DNA of 64,000 nucleotides, from assembly GCF_947492965.1 (NCBI RefSeq), contig NZ_CANLOZ010000014.1, forward strand, positions 1 through 64,000. Direction: 5' to 3'. Positions 9,608 through 17,698 of this stretch are shown here, one piece after another. Each line of letters begins with the position of its first letter. Positions within the stretch are counted from its first letter, which is position 1. The stretch is from an uncultured Aquimarina sp. (GTDB lineage: Bacteria; Bacteroidota; Bacteroidia; Flavobacteriales; Flavobacteriaceae). The position numbers and the translations under genes are program-made. The notes beneath the pieces are model-generated. The model saw only the letters and a list, made by a program, of their open reading frames with translations, ran no database searches and was not told where the DNA came from.

Positions 9608-9615
9608 CAAAATTA
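9608..9615 (-). promoter_or_regulatory. Leaderless-type promoter element for the methyltransferase operon
   Basis: On the minus strand these bases read TAATTTTG, a perfect TAnnTTTG -7 element, ending 7 nt before ATG 9601. Transcription would therefore start at about the start codon. Confidence 0.5.
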
Positions 9616-9618
9616 ATG

Positions 9619-9626
9619 TATTTTTG
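9619..9626 (+). promoter_or_regulatory. Promoter -7 element for the rRNA methyltransferase gene
   Basis: TATTTTTG on the plus strand fits TAnnTTTG. It lies only 3 bp from the opposing -7 element of the divergent operon, so the two promoters overlap and RNA polymerase could probably not occupy both at once. Confidence 0.45.
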
Positions 9627-9654
9627 CCGTTTAATAATAGCGAATTAGAAGATA

Positions 9655-10812
9655 GTGAGCAATTCATTTAAAATGGTGGCCAAAACCTTCTTTGGTTTTG
9701 AAGAAATATTAGCACAAGAGCTTAGGGATTTAGGTGCCCTAAAAGTGCAAGTAGGGAATAGGATGGTTAGTTTTTATGGAGATAAAGGATTTATGTATAA
9801 GGCTAACCTTTGTACGAGAACTGCATTAAAGATTTTAAAACCAATTGGCACGAAAAAAATTCGGAACGAGAGAGATTTGTATAATTTTATACAATCTATT
9901 CGTTGGGAAGAGTATTTGAATGAAAATGAAAGCTTTGCAATTTATACTACAGTGAATTCAACGATTTTTCGGCATTCGCAATTTGTTTCCCTAAAGTCGA
10001 AAGATGCAATTGTAGATAAATTTAGAAAGGAAAAAGGCAAACGACCTAATGTAAATACAGATTATCCAGATTTAACTATCAATATACACATACAGCAGGA
10101 TTTATGTACTGTGTCATTGGACAGTTCTGGAGGGTCATTACACCATAGAGGATATAGAACGGCAACAAATATAGCGCCTATTAATGAGGTTTTGGCAGCA
10201 GGTTTGTTATTGCTATCTGGATGGGATGGAAGATCTGATTTTCTAGATCCTATGTGTGGTAGTGGGACACTCGCTATAGAAGCTGCTATGATAGCCTGTA
10301 ATATTCCTGCTAATCTAAATCGTAAAGAGTTTGCTTTCGAAAAGTGGTTGGATTGGGATATGGATTTGTTTGAAAAAATAGAAGCTGCTTGCTTGAATAA
10401 GACTAGAGAATTTCAATATAAAATTGTTGGTTTTGATAAAGCACCTTCTGCAATAAGAAAAGCGAAAAAAAATGTAGAAAATGCTAATCTTTCCGATTTT
10501 GTTACTATCGAACATCAAAACTTTTTTGAAAGTTCTAAAGAAGTAGAAGGTAAATTACATATGGTGTTTAATCCACCTTATGGCGAGCGTTTAGAACTTA
10601 ATGAAGAAGAATTTTATGGTAAAATAGGAGATACATTAAAACAAGAATATCCAAATACCAACGCTTGGTTTATTACTTCTAATCTCGAAGCTCTAAAATA
10701 TGTGGGGCTTCGACCTTCTAGAAAAATAAAGGTATTTAATGGTAAACTAGAATCTCGATTGGTGAAATACGAAATGTACTCAGGAAGTAAAAAAGCAAAA
10801 TTCCAAAAATAG
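9655..10812 (+). CDS. rlmL: THUMP-domain rRNA guanine-N2 methyltransferase (RlmL type)
   Basis: A 385-residue RNA methyltransferase. An N-terminal ferredoxin-like/THUMP region (about 1-160: MVAKTFFGFEEILAQEL; SLDSSGGSLHHRGYR) binds RNA. A Rossmann methyltransferase domain follows, with DPMCGSGTLAIEAA (SAM binding) and NPPYGERL, the NPPY motif of N2-guanine methyltransferases. It corresponds to the first half of E. coli RlmL, which modifies G2445 of 23S rRNA; the RlmK half is absent, as is usual in Bacteroidota. The start is GTG 9655, keeping the family-like SNSFKMVAKT; ATG 9673 is an alternative. The exact target base is inferred. Confidence 0.85.
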   Translation: MSNSFKMVAKTFFGFEEILAQELRDLGALKVQVGNRMVSFYGDKGFMYKANLCTRTALKILKPIGTKKIRNERDLYNFIQSIRWEEYLNENESFAIYTTVNSTIFRHSQFVSLKSKDAIVDKFRKEKGKRPNVNTDYPDLTINIHIQQDLCTVSLDSSGGSLHHRGYRTATNIAPINEVLAAGLLLLSGWDGRSDFLDPMCGSGTLAIEAAMIACNIPANLNRKEFAFEKWLDWDMDLFEKIEAACLNKTREFQYKIVGFDKAPSAIRKAKKNVENANLSDFVTIEHQNFFESSKEVEGKLHMVFNPPYGERLELNEEEFYGKIGDTLKQEYPNTNAWFITSNLEALKYVGLRPSRKIKVFNGKLESRLVKYEMYSGSKKAKFQK

Positions 10813-10824
10813 ATTTAAACTAGA

Positions 10825-11550
10825 TTATCTTTTCTTTTTATAAAAAGGGATTAAGTAACTAATTGTATAGGTGTATCCAACATTAAATTCACTGAAATCA
10901 TTAGTTCTTCCAAATCCAGGGATGAATAAATTTTCAAATCCTGTAGGATCTTGTTCATTAACAATTCTTCTTAAAGATACATTCGCACCTAAATAGATAT
11001 TTTTAAATAATTCAACCTTAAGCCCTAAAACTAATTCTATCCAGCTTGCTGTTAAGCCCGTTGATTCTCTTCCTTCATTTCTGAAGTTTTCTAGATTATC
11101 AGGAGTATCAAAAAAATCCGTACCAGTAAATATATTATAGTCATTTAAAGTTTGGTCAAATGTAGAAAACCCATATCTAAGTCCAGCATAAATACTATTC
11201 TGCATTCCATACCAATTCTTATAAGTATTATAGTCAATTCCTAATCTCACATAGCTTCCGGATCCTTCCACATTTATATTAGTTTCGTCTCTCAGTAGAG
11301 ATTCATTACCTATTTCTGCAGCTATATAATAGTTTTTATATACTCTATAATCGGCATTGATTTCAAATCCTGAATAATCATCGTTTACAGCGGTTCTTAT
11401 AAATCGTGCAATATCTACACCAACTCTTAAACCATATTTTTCTGATGGAGGTAAAGTATCTCTTGCAGTAAGATTAGGCTCTTCTTGACAGTGGATAATA
11501 CCTGAAATTAGGATGCTAGTGAAAAATAAGTATATGCGCATTTGTTTCAT
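10825..11550 (-). CDS. DUF6048-family beta-barrel-like outer membrane protein
   Basis: A secreted protein of about 241 residues with signal peptide (MRIYLFFTSILISGIIHCQ). Alternating aromatic strands (YAGLRYGFSTF, IELVLGLKVELF, IYLGANVSLRR) and the ending FNVGYTYTISYLIPFY suggest an outer-membrane beta-barrel. It matches the DUF6048 type, which in Flavobacteriaceae follows DUF6452 and rlmD. The start at 11550 lies inside the 3' end of the preceding gene (35-nt overlap); 11559 and 11541 are other in-frame ATGs. Function is unknown. Confidence 0.75.
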   Translation of the reverse strand: MKQMRIYLFFTSILISGIIHCQEEPNLTARDTLPPSEKYGLRVGVDIARFIRTAVNDDYSGFEINADYRVYKNYYIAAEIGNESLLRDETNINVEGSGSYVRLGIDYNTYKNWYGMQNSIYAGLRYGFSTFDQTLNDYNIFTGTDFFDTPDNLENFRNEGRESTGLTASWIELVLGLKVELFKNIYLGANVSLRRIVNEQDPTGFENLFIPGFGRTNDFSEFNVGYTYTISYLIPFYKKKR

Positions 11551-12028
11551 CGATAACATCGGGTTCTTCTATTATTATATCTTTAATCCAATTCTGATCA
11601 CCTTCTTGTGTTAAGGTTTCTCCAAGTCCGTTATATACTACTCTAAAACCACAAGCACTACTTACGTACTCTTCAACTGGTGTATATTGAAAACTAACTA
11701 CATCCGTATTTGGATCATCTCCACCATCTTCAGTATCAGAATTAATAGTAAATTCAAAGTTGGTTAGAAGAGTGCTTGTACGTAATGGTATCAATATAGA
11801 GTCTTGATTCGTTTCATAGAATTCAGTTCTATCAAAACCCTCTGCTTTTACCTGAAGTTCATCTGGGCGCTTAATATCGGTTGGAGTATCAAAATCCATA
11901 AACTTGATTATCAAGAATGGAGTAGTAGGAGTGTCCTCTGCGCAGATATCATCACGTTCGCAACTAGAACAGAGATACATAGCGCTAAGACAGCAAGTGA
12001 TTATAGTAAGAGTTTTATATAATTTCAT
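11516..12028 (-). CDS. DUF6452-family lipoprotein
   Basis: A 170-residue lipoprotein with signal peptide and lipobox-like CSSC (MYLCSSCERDDICAED). The rest is predicted beta-rich with conserved Cys in SACGFRVVY, consistent with DUF6452. It lies 2 nt after the rlmD stop codon and overlaps the DUF6048 gene, so all three are one transcript. The recurring pairing suggests an envelope complex with the DUF6048 barrel; that is inference, and no function is known. Confidence 0.78.
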   Translation of the reverse strand: MKLYKTLTIITCCLSAMYLCSSCERDDICAEDTPTTPFLIIKFMDFDTPTDIKRPDELQVKAEGFDRTEFYETNQDSILIPLRTSTLLTNFEFTINSDTEDGGDDPNTDVVSFQYTPVEEYVSSACGFRVVYNGLGETLTQEGDQNWIKDIIIEEPDVIDETNAHILIFH

Positions 12029-12030
12029 TT

Positions 12031-13440
12031 CTATCTTTTTTCTAATAAAACCACATTTTCCACATGATGTGTTTGTGGAAACATATCTACAGGTTGTACT
12101 TTGGTGACCTTATACATGCTATCTAATAACGACAAATCTCTTGCCTGTGTTGCACTATTGCAGCTTACATATACAATTTTGTTTGGTGATATATTGAGTA
12201 ATTGTCCTACGACATCCTTGTGCATCCCATCTCTAGGAGGATCAGTGATCACAACTTCCGGTTGTCCATGTGCTGCAATAAACTGAGCTGTAAATACCTT
12301 TTTCATATCCCCTACATAAAACTCTACATTGTCTATTCCATTATGTTTTGCATTTGCTTTAGCATCTTCGATTGCTTCAGGCACCGCTTCTACACCAATA
12401 ACTTTTTTCGCTTTTTTCGCAACAAACTGAGCTATAGTTCCTGTACCTGTATATAAATCGTAAACTAATTCTTCTCCGCTCAGACCTGCGAAATCTCGGG
12501 TGATTTTATAGAGTTCATAGGCTTGTTTGGAATTCGTTTGATAAAATGATTTCGCATTTATTTTAAAACGAAGTCCTTCCATCTCTTCTTCAATATGATC
12601 TTTTCCATGATAACAAATCACTTCCTGATCATAAATTGTATCATTACCTTTAGAATTGATTACATATTGTAGGGATGTGATTTCTGGAAATTCTGAAATA
12701 ATGTAATCTAATAATAAAGTTCTCTTTTCAACATCCTCATAAAAAAATTGAATCAATACCATTATTTCACCAGTTGAAACAATACGCATCATTAAAGTTC
12801 TCAAAAAACCTTTCTGATTTCTGGCATTATAAAATGCAAGGTCATTTTGCGTAGCAAAATCTTTAATCTTATTTCTTATAGCGTTACTAGGGTCTTCTTG
12901 TAGGTGACATTTATCTATGTCTAAGATTTTGTCCCACATTCCAGGAATATGAAACCCTAATGCGTTCCTATTTTCAATTTCTGTATCACTTTGTATTTCT
13001 TCTAGTGTTAACCATCTGCTGTCACTAAAGGAGAATTCCATTTTATTTCTATAAAAAAATTGATCTTCAGACCCTAAAATAGGCGTAACCTCAGGTAGTT
13101 GAATTTTTCCTAATCTTGTTAGGTTGTTAACCACTTCCTGTTCTTTATAGGCTAATTGATGTTCGTATGCCATGAATTGCCATTTACATCCACCGCAAGT
13201 TCCAAAATGTTTACAATCAGGAGTAACCCTTTTTTCAGATTTTTTATGAAAAACTGTAGCAGATCCTTCATAATAAGCTTTTCGTTTTTTAATAGTCTGA
13301 ATATCGACTATATCTCCAGGAACTGCATTGTTTAAAAATATAATCTTCCCGTCTGGAGCTTTGGCGATGCTTTTTCCTTTAGCACCAGCATCGATCACTT
13401 CTATGTTTTCAAAAACCTTCTTTCTATTCTTTCTGGCCAT
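12031..13440 (-). CDS. rlmD: 23S rRNA uracil-C5 methyltransferase (RlmD/TrmA family)
   Basis: A 469-residue enzyme that methylates C5 of a uridine in 23S rRNA (U1939 in E. coli) using SAM. An N-terminal TRAM domain (about 5-65) precedes the iron-sulfur cysteines CKHFGTCGGCKW (about 75-87). The C-terminal Rossmann domain has YDLYTGTGTIAQF, the DPPRDG motif, and the catalytic nucleophile Cys in VYVSCNSATQARDL. All key residues are present. The start ATG lies 5 nt after a -7 element, suggesting leaderless translation. It is first gene of the rlmD-DUF6452-DUF6048 operon. Confidence 0.92.
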   Translation of the reverse strand: MARKNRKKVFENIEVIDAGAKGKSIAKAPDGKIIFLNNAVPGDIVDIQTIKKRKAYYEGSATVFHKKSEKRVTPDCKHFGTCGGCKWQFMAYEHQLAYKEQEVVNNLTRLGKIQLPEVTPILGSEDQFFYRNKMEFSFSDSRWLTLEEIQSDTEIENRNALGFHIPGMWDKILDIDKCHLQEDPSNAIRNKIKDFATQNDLAFYNARNQKGFLRTLMMRIVSTGEIMVLIQFFYEDVEKRTLLLDYIISEFPEITSLQYVINSKGNDTIYDQEVICYHGKDHIEEEMEGLRFKINAKSFYQTNSKQAYELYKITRDFAGLSGEELVYDLYTGTGTIAQFVAKKAKKVIGVEAVPEAIEDAKANAKHNGIDNVEFYVGDMKKVFTAQFIAAHGQPEVVITDPPRDGMHKDVVGQLLNISPNKIVYVSCNSATQARDLSLLDSMYKVTKVQPVDMFPQTHHVENVVLLEKR

Positions 13441-13444
13441 AGCG

Positions 13445-13452
13445 CAAAAATA
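13445..13452 (-). promoter_or_regulatory. Leaderless-type promoter element for rlmD
   Basis: On the minus strand these bases read TATTTTTG, fitting TAnnTTTG, and end 5 nt before the rlmD ATG. The transcript would start at or just inside the start codon. Confidence 0.5.
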
Positions 13453-13555
13453 AGAATAGAAACCATATACTTATTAAATATTCAACATATCTTATAAAAA
13501 GATTGAAAAAAATGAACCTAAAATTTATTTCTACGTCTATAGTATAAAGGTTACC

Positions 13556-14119
13556 ATGAAAGATGCTGATAAAATATTTGATTCCTTATTGGTTTTGAGA
13601 TGCCAATCGGGAGATAAGAAGGCGGCTACAATTCTTGTAAAAAGGTGGCATAAAAAGTTGTGTAAGCAAGCAAATTGGTATGTAAAAGATATGCATATTT
13701 CTAAAGACATTACCCAAGATTGTTGGAATACGATTTTTTTAAAAATATCAGATCTTAAGAATACCAATAGTTTTGGTAGCTGGGCATTGTCTATAGTAAA
13801 TAGGAAATCTATTGATTGGCTTCGTAAAAATAAGAAAGAGAAAGAAGTATTAGATTCCTATTTGAAAGAAATAAATCCTCCAATTTTAGAATATGAGATA
13901 ATTGATGAATCTGAAAATAGGAAGCAATTATTGAAAAAGGCAATTAGAAAATTATCTATCGAGCAACAGATGATTTTAAATCTTTTTTACAAAGAAGAGT
14001 ATAGTATAAAGGAGATAAGTACGATTGTAGGGGTCTCTTTAGGAACTGTAAAATCCCGCTTGTTCACTGCAAGAGAAAAATTAAAATCAATTTTAAAAAC
14101 CAAAAATAATGAATACTGA
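13556..14119 (+). CDS. ECF-type RNA polymerase sigma factor
   Basis: A 187-residue sigma-70 family factor of the extracytoplasmic-function group. Region 2 (about 20-90) includes DITQDCWNTIFLKI and the promoter-melting segment FGSWALSIVNRKSIDWLRK. Region 4 (about 128-180) has the helix-turn-helix YSIKEISTIVGVSLGTVKSRL. Regions 1 and 3 are missing, as usual for the group. The next gene overlaps its last codons by 11 nt and encodes a small membrane protein that may control it. Confidence 0.92.
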   Translation: MKDADKIFDSLLVLRCQSGDKKAATILVKRWHKKLCKQANWYVKDMHISKDITQDCWNTIFLKISDLKNTNSFGSWALSIVNRKSIDWLRKNKKEKEVLDSYLKEINPPILEYEIIDESENRKQLLKKAIRKLSIEQQMILNLFYKEEYSIKEISTIVGVSLGTVKSRLFTAREKLKSILKTKNNEY

Positions 14120-14489
14120 TATGGAAGATATTGATAAATTAATAAAAGAAACACTAACTGAAGAAGAAGCTAAATTCTATGATGATTTAGACGAACAAAC
14201 TATTTTTGAAATGATAGGGGGATTATATAAGACCAAAAATAGGTGGATCATAGTCATTATGAATATCGTTAACTTAATTGCATTTGGTCTATTTATTTAT
14301 TGTATTGTAAAGTTTTTAGAAACAGAAAATACTAACGAGCTTATAAAATGGAGTGTAGCTGGTTTGTTGAGTATTATGGTTGCATCAATGCTTAAAATAT
14401 ATTCTTGGTTACAAATAGACAAGAATGCCTTGATTAGAGAAATTAAAAGATTAGAACTACAGATTTCTTCTTTAGCTAGTAAGAAATGA
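14109..14489 (+). CDS. DUF6768-type membrane protein, partner of the sigma factor
   Basis: A 126-residue protein with a soluble acidic N-terminus (IDKLIKETLTEEEAKFYDDL), two transmembrane helices (about 48-68 and 76-95) and a charged C-terminal coiled-coil-like helix (IREIKRLELQISSL). It overlaps the sigma gene, implying coupled translation. The arrangement and topology suggest a role like an anti-sigma factor, but the sequence has no recognisable anti-sigma (ZAS) motif, so this is inference. ATG 14121, just past the overlap, is an alternative start. Confidence 0.7.
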   Translation: MNTDMEDIDKLIKETLTEEEAKFYDDLDEQTIFEMIGGLYKTKNRWIIVIMNIVNLIAFGLFIYCIVKFLETENTNELIKWSVAGLLSIMVASMLKIYSWLQIDKNALIREIKRLELQISSLASKK

Positions 14490-14656
14490 ATAGTCTTTCT
14501 GAAAAAGATGATGTTAAAGAATAATCATGGAAATCGTCTATTATTTTGAATAATTAAAAATTGTATGCTGTAGAGACATGAAAATTAAATAATCCATAAA
14601 GATTTAGTAATTTGCGCTTTTCTTAGGGATGATTTCTCTCCCACGCTGAATTTTCG

Positions 14657-14674
14657 TTCCGATAACTATCGGAA
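14657..14674. repeat. Palindrome in the rocD leader region
   Basis: TTCCGATA-AC-TATCGGAA is a perfect 8-bp inverted repeat with a 2-nt centre, flanked by TTCG and CGAA that could extend the stem. It sits about 60 nt upstream of rocD. It could be an operator or a dispersed genomic palindrome; it lacks a following T-run, so it is not a terminator. Confidence 0.5.
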
Positions 14675-14733
14675 TTTGCGAAAGGATAAAGGTACAGAAG
14701 GAATGGTTATTTTATCAATTTAAATTATTAAAA

Positions 14734-16011
14734 ATGGCTGTTTTAGAAAAATTAACTTCTCAACAAGCAATCGATTTAGAAAACAAGTATGGAGCTCATA
14801 ATTACCATCCTTTACCAGTGGTATTAAGTAAAGGTGAAGGGGTATATGTATGGGATGTTGAAGGAAAGAAATATTATGATTTTTTAAGTGCGTATTCTGC
14901 AGTAAATCAAGGACATTGTCACCCAAAAATTGTGGGTGCAATGATGGAACAAGCACAAACACTTACACTTACATCAAGAGCATTTTATAATGATAAATTA
15001 GGTGCATATGAAAAATTTGCATCAGAGTTTTTTGGTTTTGACAAGCTGTTACCTATGAATACAGGTGCTGAAGCTGTCGAAACTGCTCTAAAGATATGTA
15101 GGAAGTGGGCTTATGAGAAAAAAGGTATTCATGAGAATGAAGCACAAATAATAGTTTGTGAGAATAATTTTCACGGTAGAACTACTACCATCATATCATT
15201 TTCTAATGATCCGGTAGCAAGAAAAAATTTCGGACCTTATACATCAGGTTTTATAAAGATAGCGTATGATAATCTGAAGCAATTAGAAGAAGCTTTGGAG
15301 GCTAATAAAAATGTAGCTGGTTTTTTAGTAGAACCTATACAAGGAGAAGCAGGAGTTTACGTACCGTCAGAAGATTATTTAGCTAAAGCTAAAGCGTTAT
15401 GTGAAAAACACAATGTTTTGTTTATAGCAGATGAAGTACAGACGGGTATCGCAAGAACAGGAAGGTTATTGGCAACGTGCGGTAATTGTTCTTGTAGTGA
15501 TAAAAATTGTTCAGGTACTCCAAATGTAAAACCAGATATTTTGATTTTAGGGAAAGCTCTTAGTGGTGGAGCGTATCCTGTTTCAGGTGTACTGGCTAAC
15601 GATGCTATTATGGAGGTTATACGACCAGGTAATCACGGTAGTACGTTTGGTGGTAATCCTGTGGCTGCAGCAGTAGCTATAGCGGCTTTAGAAGTGGTTA
15701 GAGATGAGAAACTCGCGGAGAATGCGTTTGAATTAGGGGAATTATTCAGGGCTGAAATGAACGAGTATATCAAAACGTCAAATATAGTTACCCTAGTTAG
15801 AGGTAAAGGATTGTTAAATGCGATCGTAATTAACGATCATGAGGAAAGTGAGACAGCATGGAATATTTGTGTGGCCCTTAAAGAAAATGGTTTATTGGCA
15901 AAACCAACTCATGGTAATATTATTCGTTTTGCACCACCATTAGTAATGAATAAAGAGCAATTGCTGGAGTGTGTAGGTATCATTAAAAATACACTTAAAG
16001 AGTTTGAATAG
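14734..16011 (+). CDS. rocD: Ornithine--oxo-acid aminotransferase
   Basis: A 425-residue PLP enzyme converting ornithine and 2-oxoglutarate to glutamate semialdehyde and glutamate, linking arginine and proline metabolism. Typical features are the N-terminal [24 protein letters not shown], the cofactor-binding [25 protein letters not shown], and the PLP-lysine in [16 protein letters not shown] (about 270-275). A Cys-rich insert follows RTGRLLA ([17 protein letters not shown], about 247-263), with four cysteines absent from most studied homologues; it may bind metal or form disulfides. The gene is monocistronic, ending at a hairpin terminator. Confidence 0.93.
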   Translation: MAVLEKLTSQQAIDLENKYGAHNYHPLPVVLSKGEGVYVWDVEGKKYYDFLSAYSAVNQGHCHPKIVGAMMEQAQTLTLTSRAFYNDKLGAYEKFASEFFGFDKLLPMNTGAEAVETALKICRKWAYEKKGIHENEAQIIVCENNFHGRTTTIISFSNDPVARKNFGPYTSGFIKIAYDNLKQLEEALEANKNVAGFLVEPIQGEAGVYVPSEDYLAKAKALCEKHNVLFIADEVQTGIARTGRLLATCGNCSCSDKNCSGTPNVKPDILILGKALSGGAYPVSGVLANDAIMEVIRPGNHGSTFGGNPVAAAVAIAALEVVRDEKLAENAFELGELFRAEMNEYIKTSNIVTLVRGKGLLNAIVINDHEESETAWNICVALKENGLLAKPTHGNIIRFAPPLVMNKEQLLECVGIIKNTLKEFE

Positions 16012-16041
16012 AAATACCTTTTTTACTAGAATGTAAATTAT

Positions 16042-16074
16042 AAAAGAGTGGGGCGATTGTTCCGCTCTTTTTTA
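16042..16074. terminator. Terminator after rocD
   Basis: AAAAGAG (16042-16048) pairs with CTCTTTT (16065-16071), extended by several GC/GU pairs, followed by T residues. It lies between convergent rocD and the DUF2752 gene; A/T runs on both sides allow use in both directions. Confidence 0.75.
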
Positions 16075-16500
16075 TGGAGCCAAATAACAAAACGGAGGAG
16101 TAGCTATGTTTCTTAAGATCCAATAAAAGATAATGATTAAAAATATGGCAATTGTAAAATACTTATTGTAAGTCCAATCTGTGACCGTTTTATTAAAAAA
16201 CGTTTTAGCAATATACTTATATCCCTTAATGCCCAATACAACTGTTAAGATTACAAAAAGAAGGTTGTGTTGTAATGCTTGTAAAATGCGACCATGCAAT
16301 AAATCGTGTACTGCACGTTGACTTCCACAGCCAGGACAATGATACCCTGTAAGAGAGTGAAAAATACAACTAGGAAAAAAACCATCACCAGTTTGAGATT
16401 CTGGATCATGTAAGTAGTAGTACTGAACTAAAAAAAATATAGGTACTAGTGCTAACAAGTACCCATATTTTAGAATTTTATTTGGTAATTTAAAATGCAC
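16072..16500 (-). CDS. DUF2752 membrane protein
   Basis: A 142-residue membrane protein with three hydrophobic segments. The diagnostic motif is GYHCPGCGSQRAVHDLLHGR (about 53-72), typical of DUF2752, with a CPxC pair followed by Thr/Arg-type residues. Function is unknown. Its start overlaps the end of the CD225 gene by 11 nt, and these two families often occur together in Bacteroidota, suggesting a membrane complex. Confidence 0.85.
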   Translation of the reverse strand: MHFKLPNKILKYGYLLALVPIFFLVQYYYLHDPESQTGDGFFPSCIFHSLTGYHCPGCGSQRAVHDLLHGRILQALQHNLLFVILTVVLGIKGYKYIAKTFFNKTVTDWTYNKYFTIAIFLIIIFYWILRNIATPPFCYLAP

Positions 16501-16765
16501 TTTGACTCATTCCAGAAAAGATTGCTATTCCAAAAAAGATAAAGTATAGCACCCAGCCAATAAGACTTACTCCGATACCTATCAGACCCCATAGTTTTGC
16601 ATTTTTTGAGGCAGTGACGGCTCCTTCGTAGTCTCCAGCATCATATTTTGTATTTACTTGAGTTGAATAAATAATACTTACAATACCTGTGATCATGCAA
16701 CATAAAATTGTAGAAATGATTGCCAACGCTAGGTGATTGTTAGGTCTTGGTTGATTAGCTTCCAT
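16490..16765 (-). CDS. CD225/dispanin-family membrane protein
   Basis: A 91-residue protein with a short hydrophilic N-terminus (MEANQPRPNNHL), an intramembrane helix (LAIISTILCCMITGIVSIIY, about 13-32), a polar loop with the family-like YDAGDYEGAVTASKNAKLW, and a second helix (about 60-85). This is the bacterial form of the family that includes the animal interferon-induced transmembrane proteins. Bacterial roles are unknown. It is first gene of a pair with DUF2752. Confidence 0.85.
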   Translation of the reverse strand: MEANQPRPNNHLALAIISTILCCMITGIVSIIYSTQVNTKYDAGDYEGAVTASKNAKLWGLIGIGVSLIGWVLYFIFFGIAIFSGMSQSAF

Positions 16766-16903
16766 ATATATAAACTTAATTAATAATTAGTATTTATTGA
16801 AACGACAAACGTTAGAATATAGGGGTGTTAATTATTTCAGACCTACAATATACACAATTTGAGTATTCTATAAATTAATGTGTATAAAAAATCTAATATT
16901 TGA

Positions 16904-16911
16904 TACTTTTG
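16904..16911 (+). promoter_or_regulatory. Leaderless-type promoter element
   Basis: TACTTTTG fits TAnnTTTG and ends 5 nt before the ATG at 16916, predicting a transcript that begins at the start codon. Confidence 0.5.
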
Positions 16912-16915
16912 CGAT

Positions 16916-17137
16916 ATGGATAAAACAAAACTCAAGAGAATTTTTAGTATTGTGTTGATTCTTGCAGGAGCTATTCTTTTAATTTTAGAATTAGCCTCTC
17001 CTGCAAAGAACTATTATTTGCAAGCTATAGGGATTGTATGTTTAATGACTGGTTTGTTTATTGTGAACACTTCTGTTTCTAGCAAGTCTCAAGAAATAGA
17101 TCCTGCATTATCCAAAGTATCGGAGGAAGAAGAATAA
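16916..17137 (+). CDS. Small two-helix membrane protein
   Basis: A 73-residue protein with a basic start (MDKTKLKR), two hydrophobic helices (about 9-26 and 34-53) separated by a short loop, and an acidic C-terminal tail. I do not recognise a named family. It is 6 nt upstream of the Smr gene and almost certainly cotranscribed with it. Codon use matches the neighbours, so it is probably a real gene. Confidence 0.75.
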   Translation: MDKTKLKRIFSIVLILAGAILLILELASPAKNYYLQAIGIVCLMTGLFIVNTSVSSKSQEIDPALSKVSEEEE

Positions 17138-17143
17138 AATACT

Positions 17144-17695
17144 ATGATAAAAGTTGGTGATTTTGTATCAGTTTTAGATGAGCCTATTAGTGGTAAGGTT
17201 ATTTCAATTAATGGAGATGAGATTACTATAGCTTCTAATGATGGGTTTAATATGCATTTTATGAAAAATGAGCTGGTAAGGGAGGAATCTGGTAATTCTT
17301 TAGTACCGTCTTATGAGGAGGTTCAAAAAAATCTTCAACATAAAGAAGTTTATAGAAAAAAGCCTAAAAGACCAATGGCAAAACCTAAAGAAAAAAATGT
17401 TCCAGCAATGGAAGTCGATTTGCATATTCATAAATTGGTGAAATCAACTAAGGGAATGTCTAATCATGATATGGTTACCTTGCAATTAGATACAGCGAAA
17501 CGACAATTGGATTTTGCCATTAGCAAACGTATCCCAAATGTAATATTTATTCATGGAGTAGGACAAGGAGTATTAAAAGAAGAGCTACGTTATTTGTTTG
17601 GGCGATATGATAATCTTAGAATTTCCGACGCAGATTATAAAAAATATGGTTTAGGTGCGATGGAAGTTTATATTGTTCAAAATCCTAAAAAATAG
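17144..17695 (+). CDS. Smr-domain protein (DUF2027-like)
   Basis: A 183-residue cytoplasmic protein. The N-terminal ~55 residues form a small beta-domain (IKVGDFVSVLDEPISGKV), then a basic linker, then a C-terminal Smr domain (about 95-180) with VDLHIHKLV, the HGVGQGVLKEELR motif and the closing YGLGAMEVYIV. Smr domains are nuclease/nucleic-acid-binding modules related to the MutS2 C-terminus. In Bacteroidota this architecture is common; the biological substrate is unknown. It is cotranscribed with the upstream small membrane protein. Confidence 0.87.
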   Translation: MIKVGDFVSVLDEPISGKVISINGDEITIASNDGFNMHFMKNELVREESGNSLVPSYEEVQKNLQHKEVYRKKPKRPMAKPKEKNVPAMEVDLHIHKLVKSTKGMSNHDMVTLQLDTAKRQLDFAISKRIPNVIFIHGVGQGVLKEELRYLFGRYDNLRISDADYKKYGLGAMEVYIVQNPKK

Positions 17696-17698
17696 TGT

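Noticed and set aside
14490-14733. Riboswitch upstream of rocD
   Set aside because: Only one palindrome is visible; I could not build a conserved multi-helix aptamer or an expression platform.
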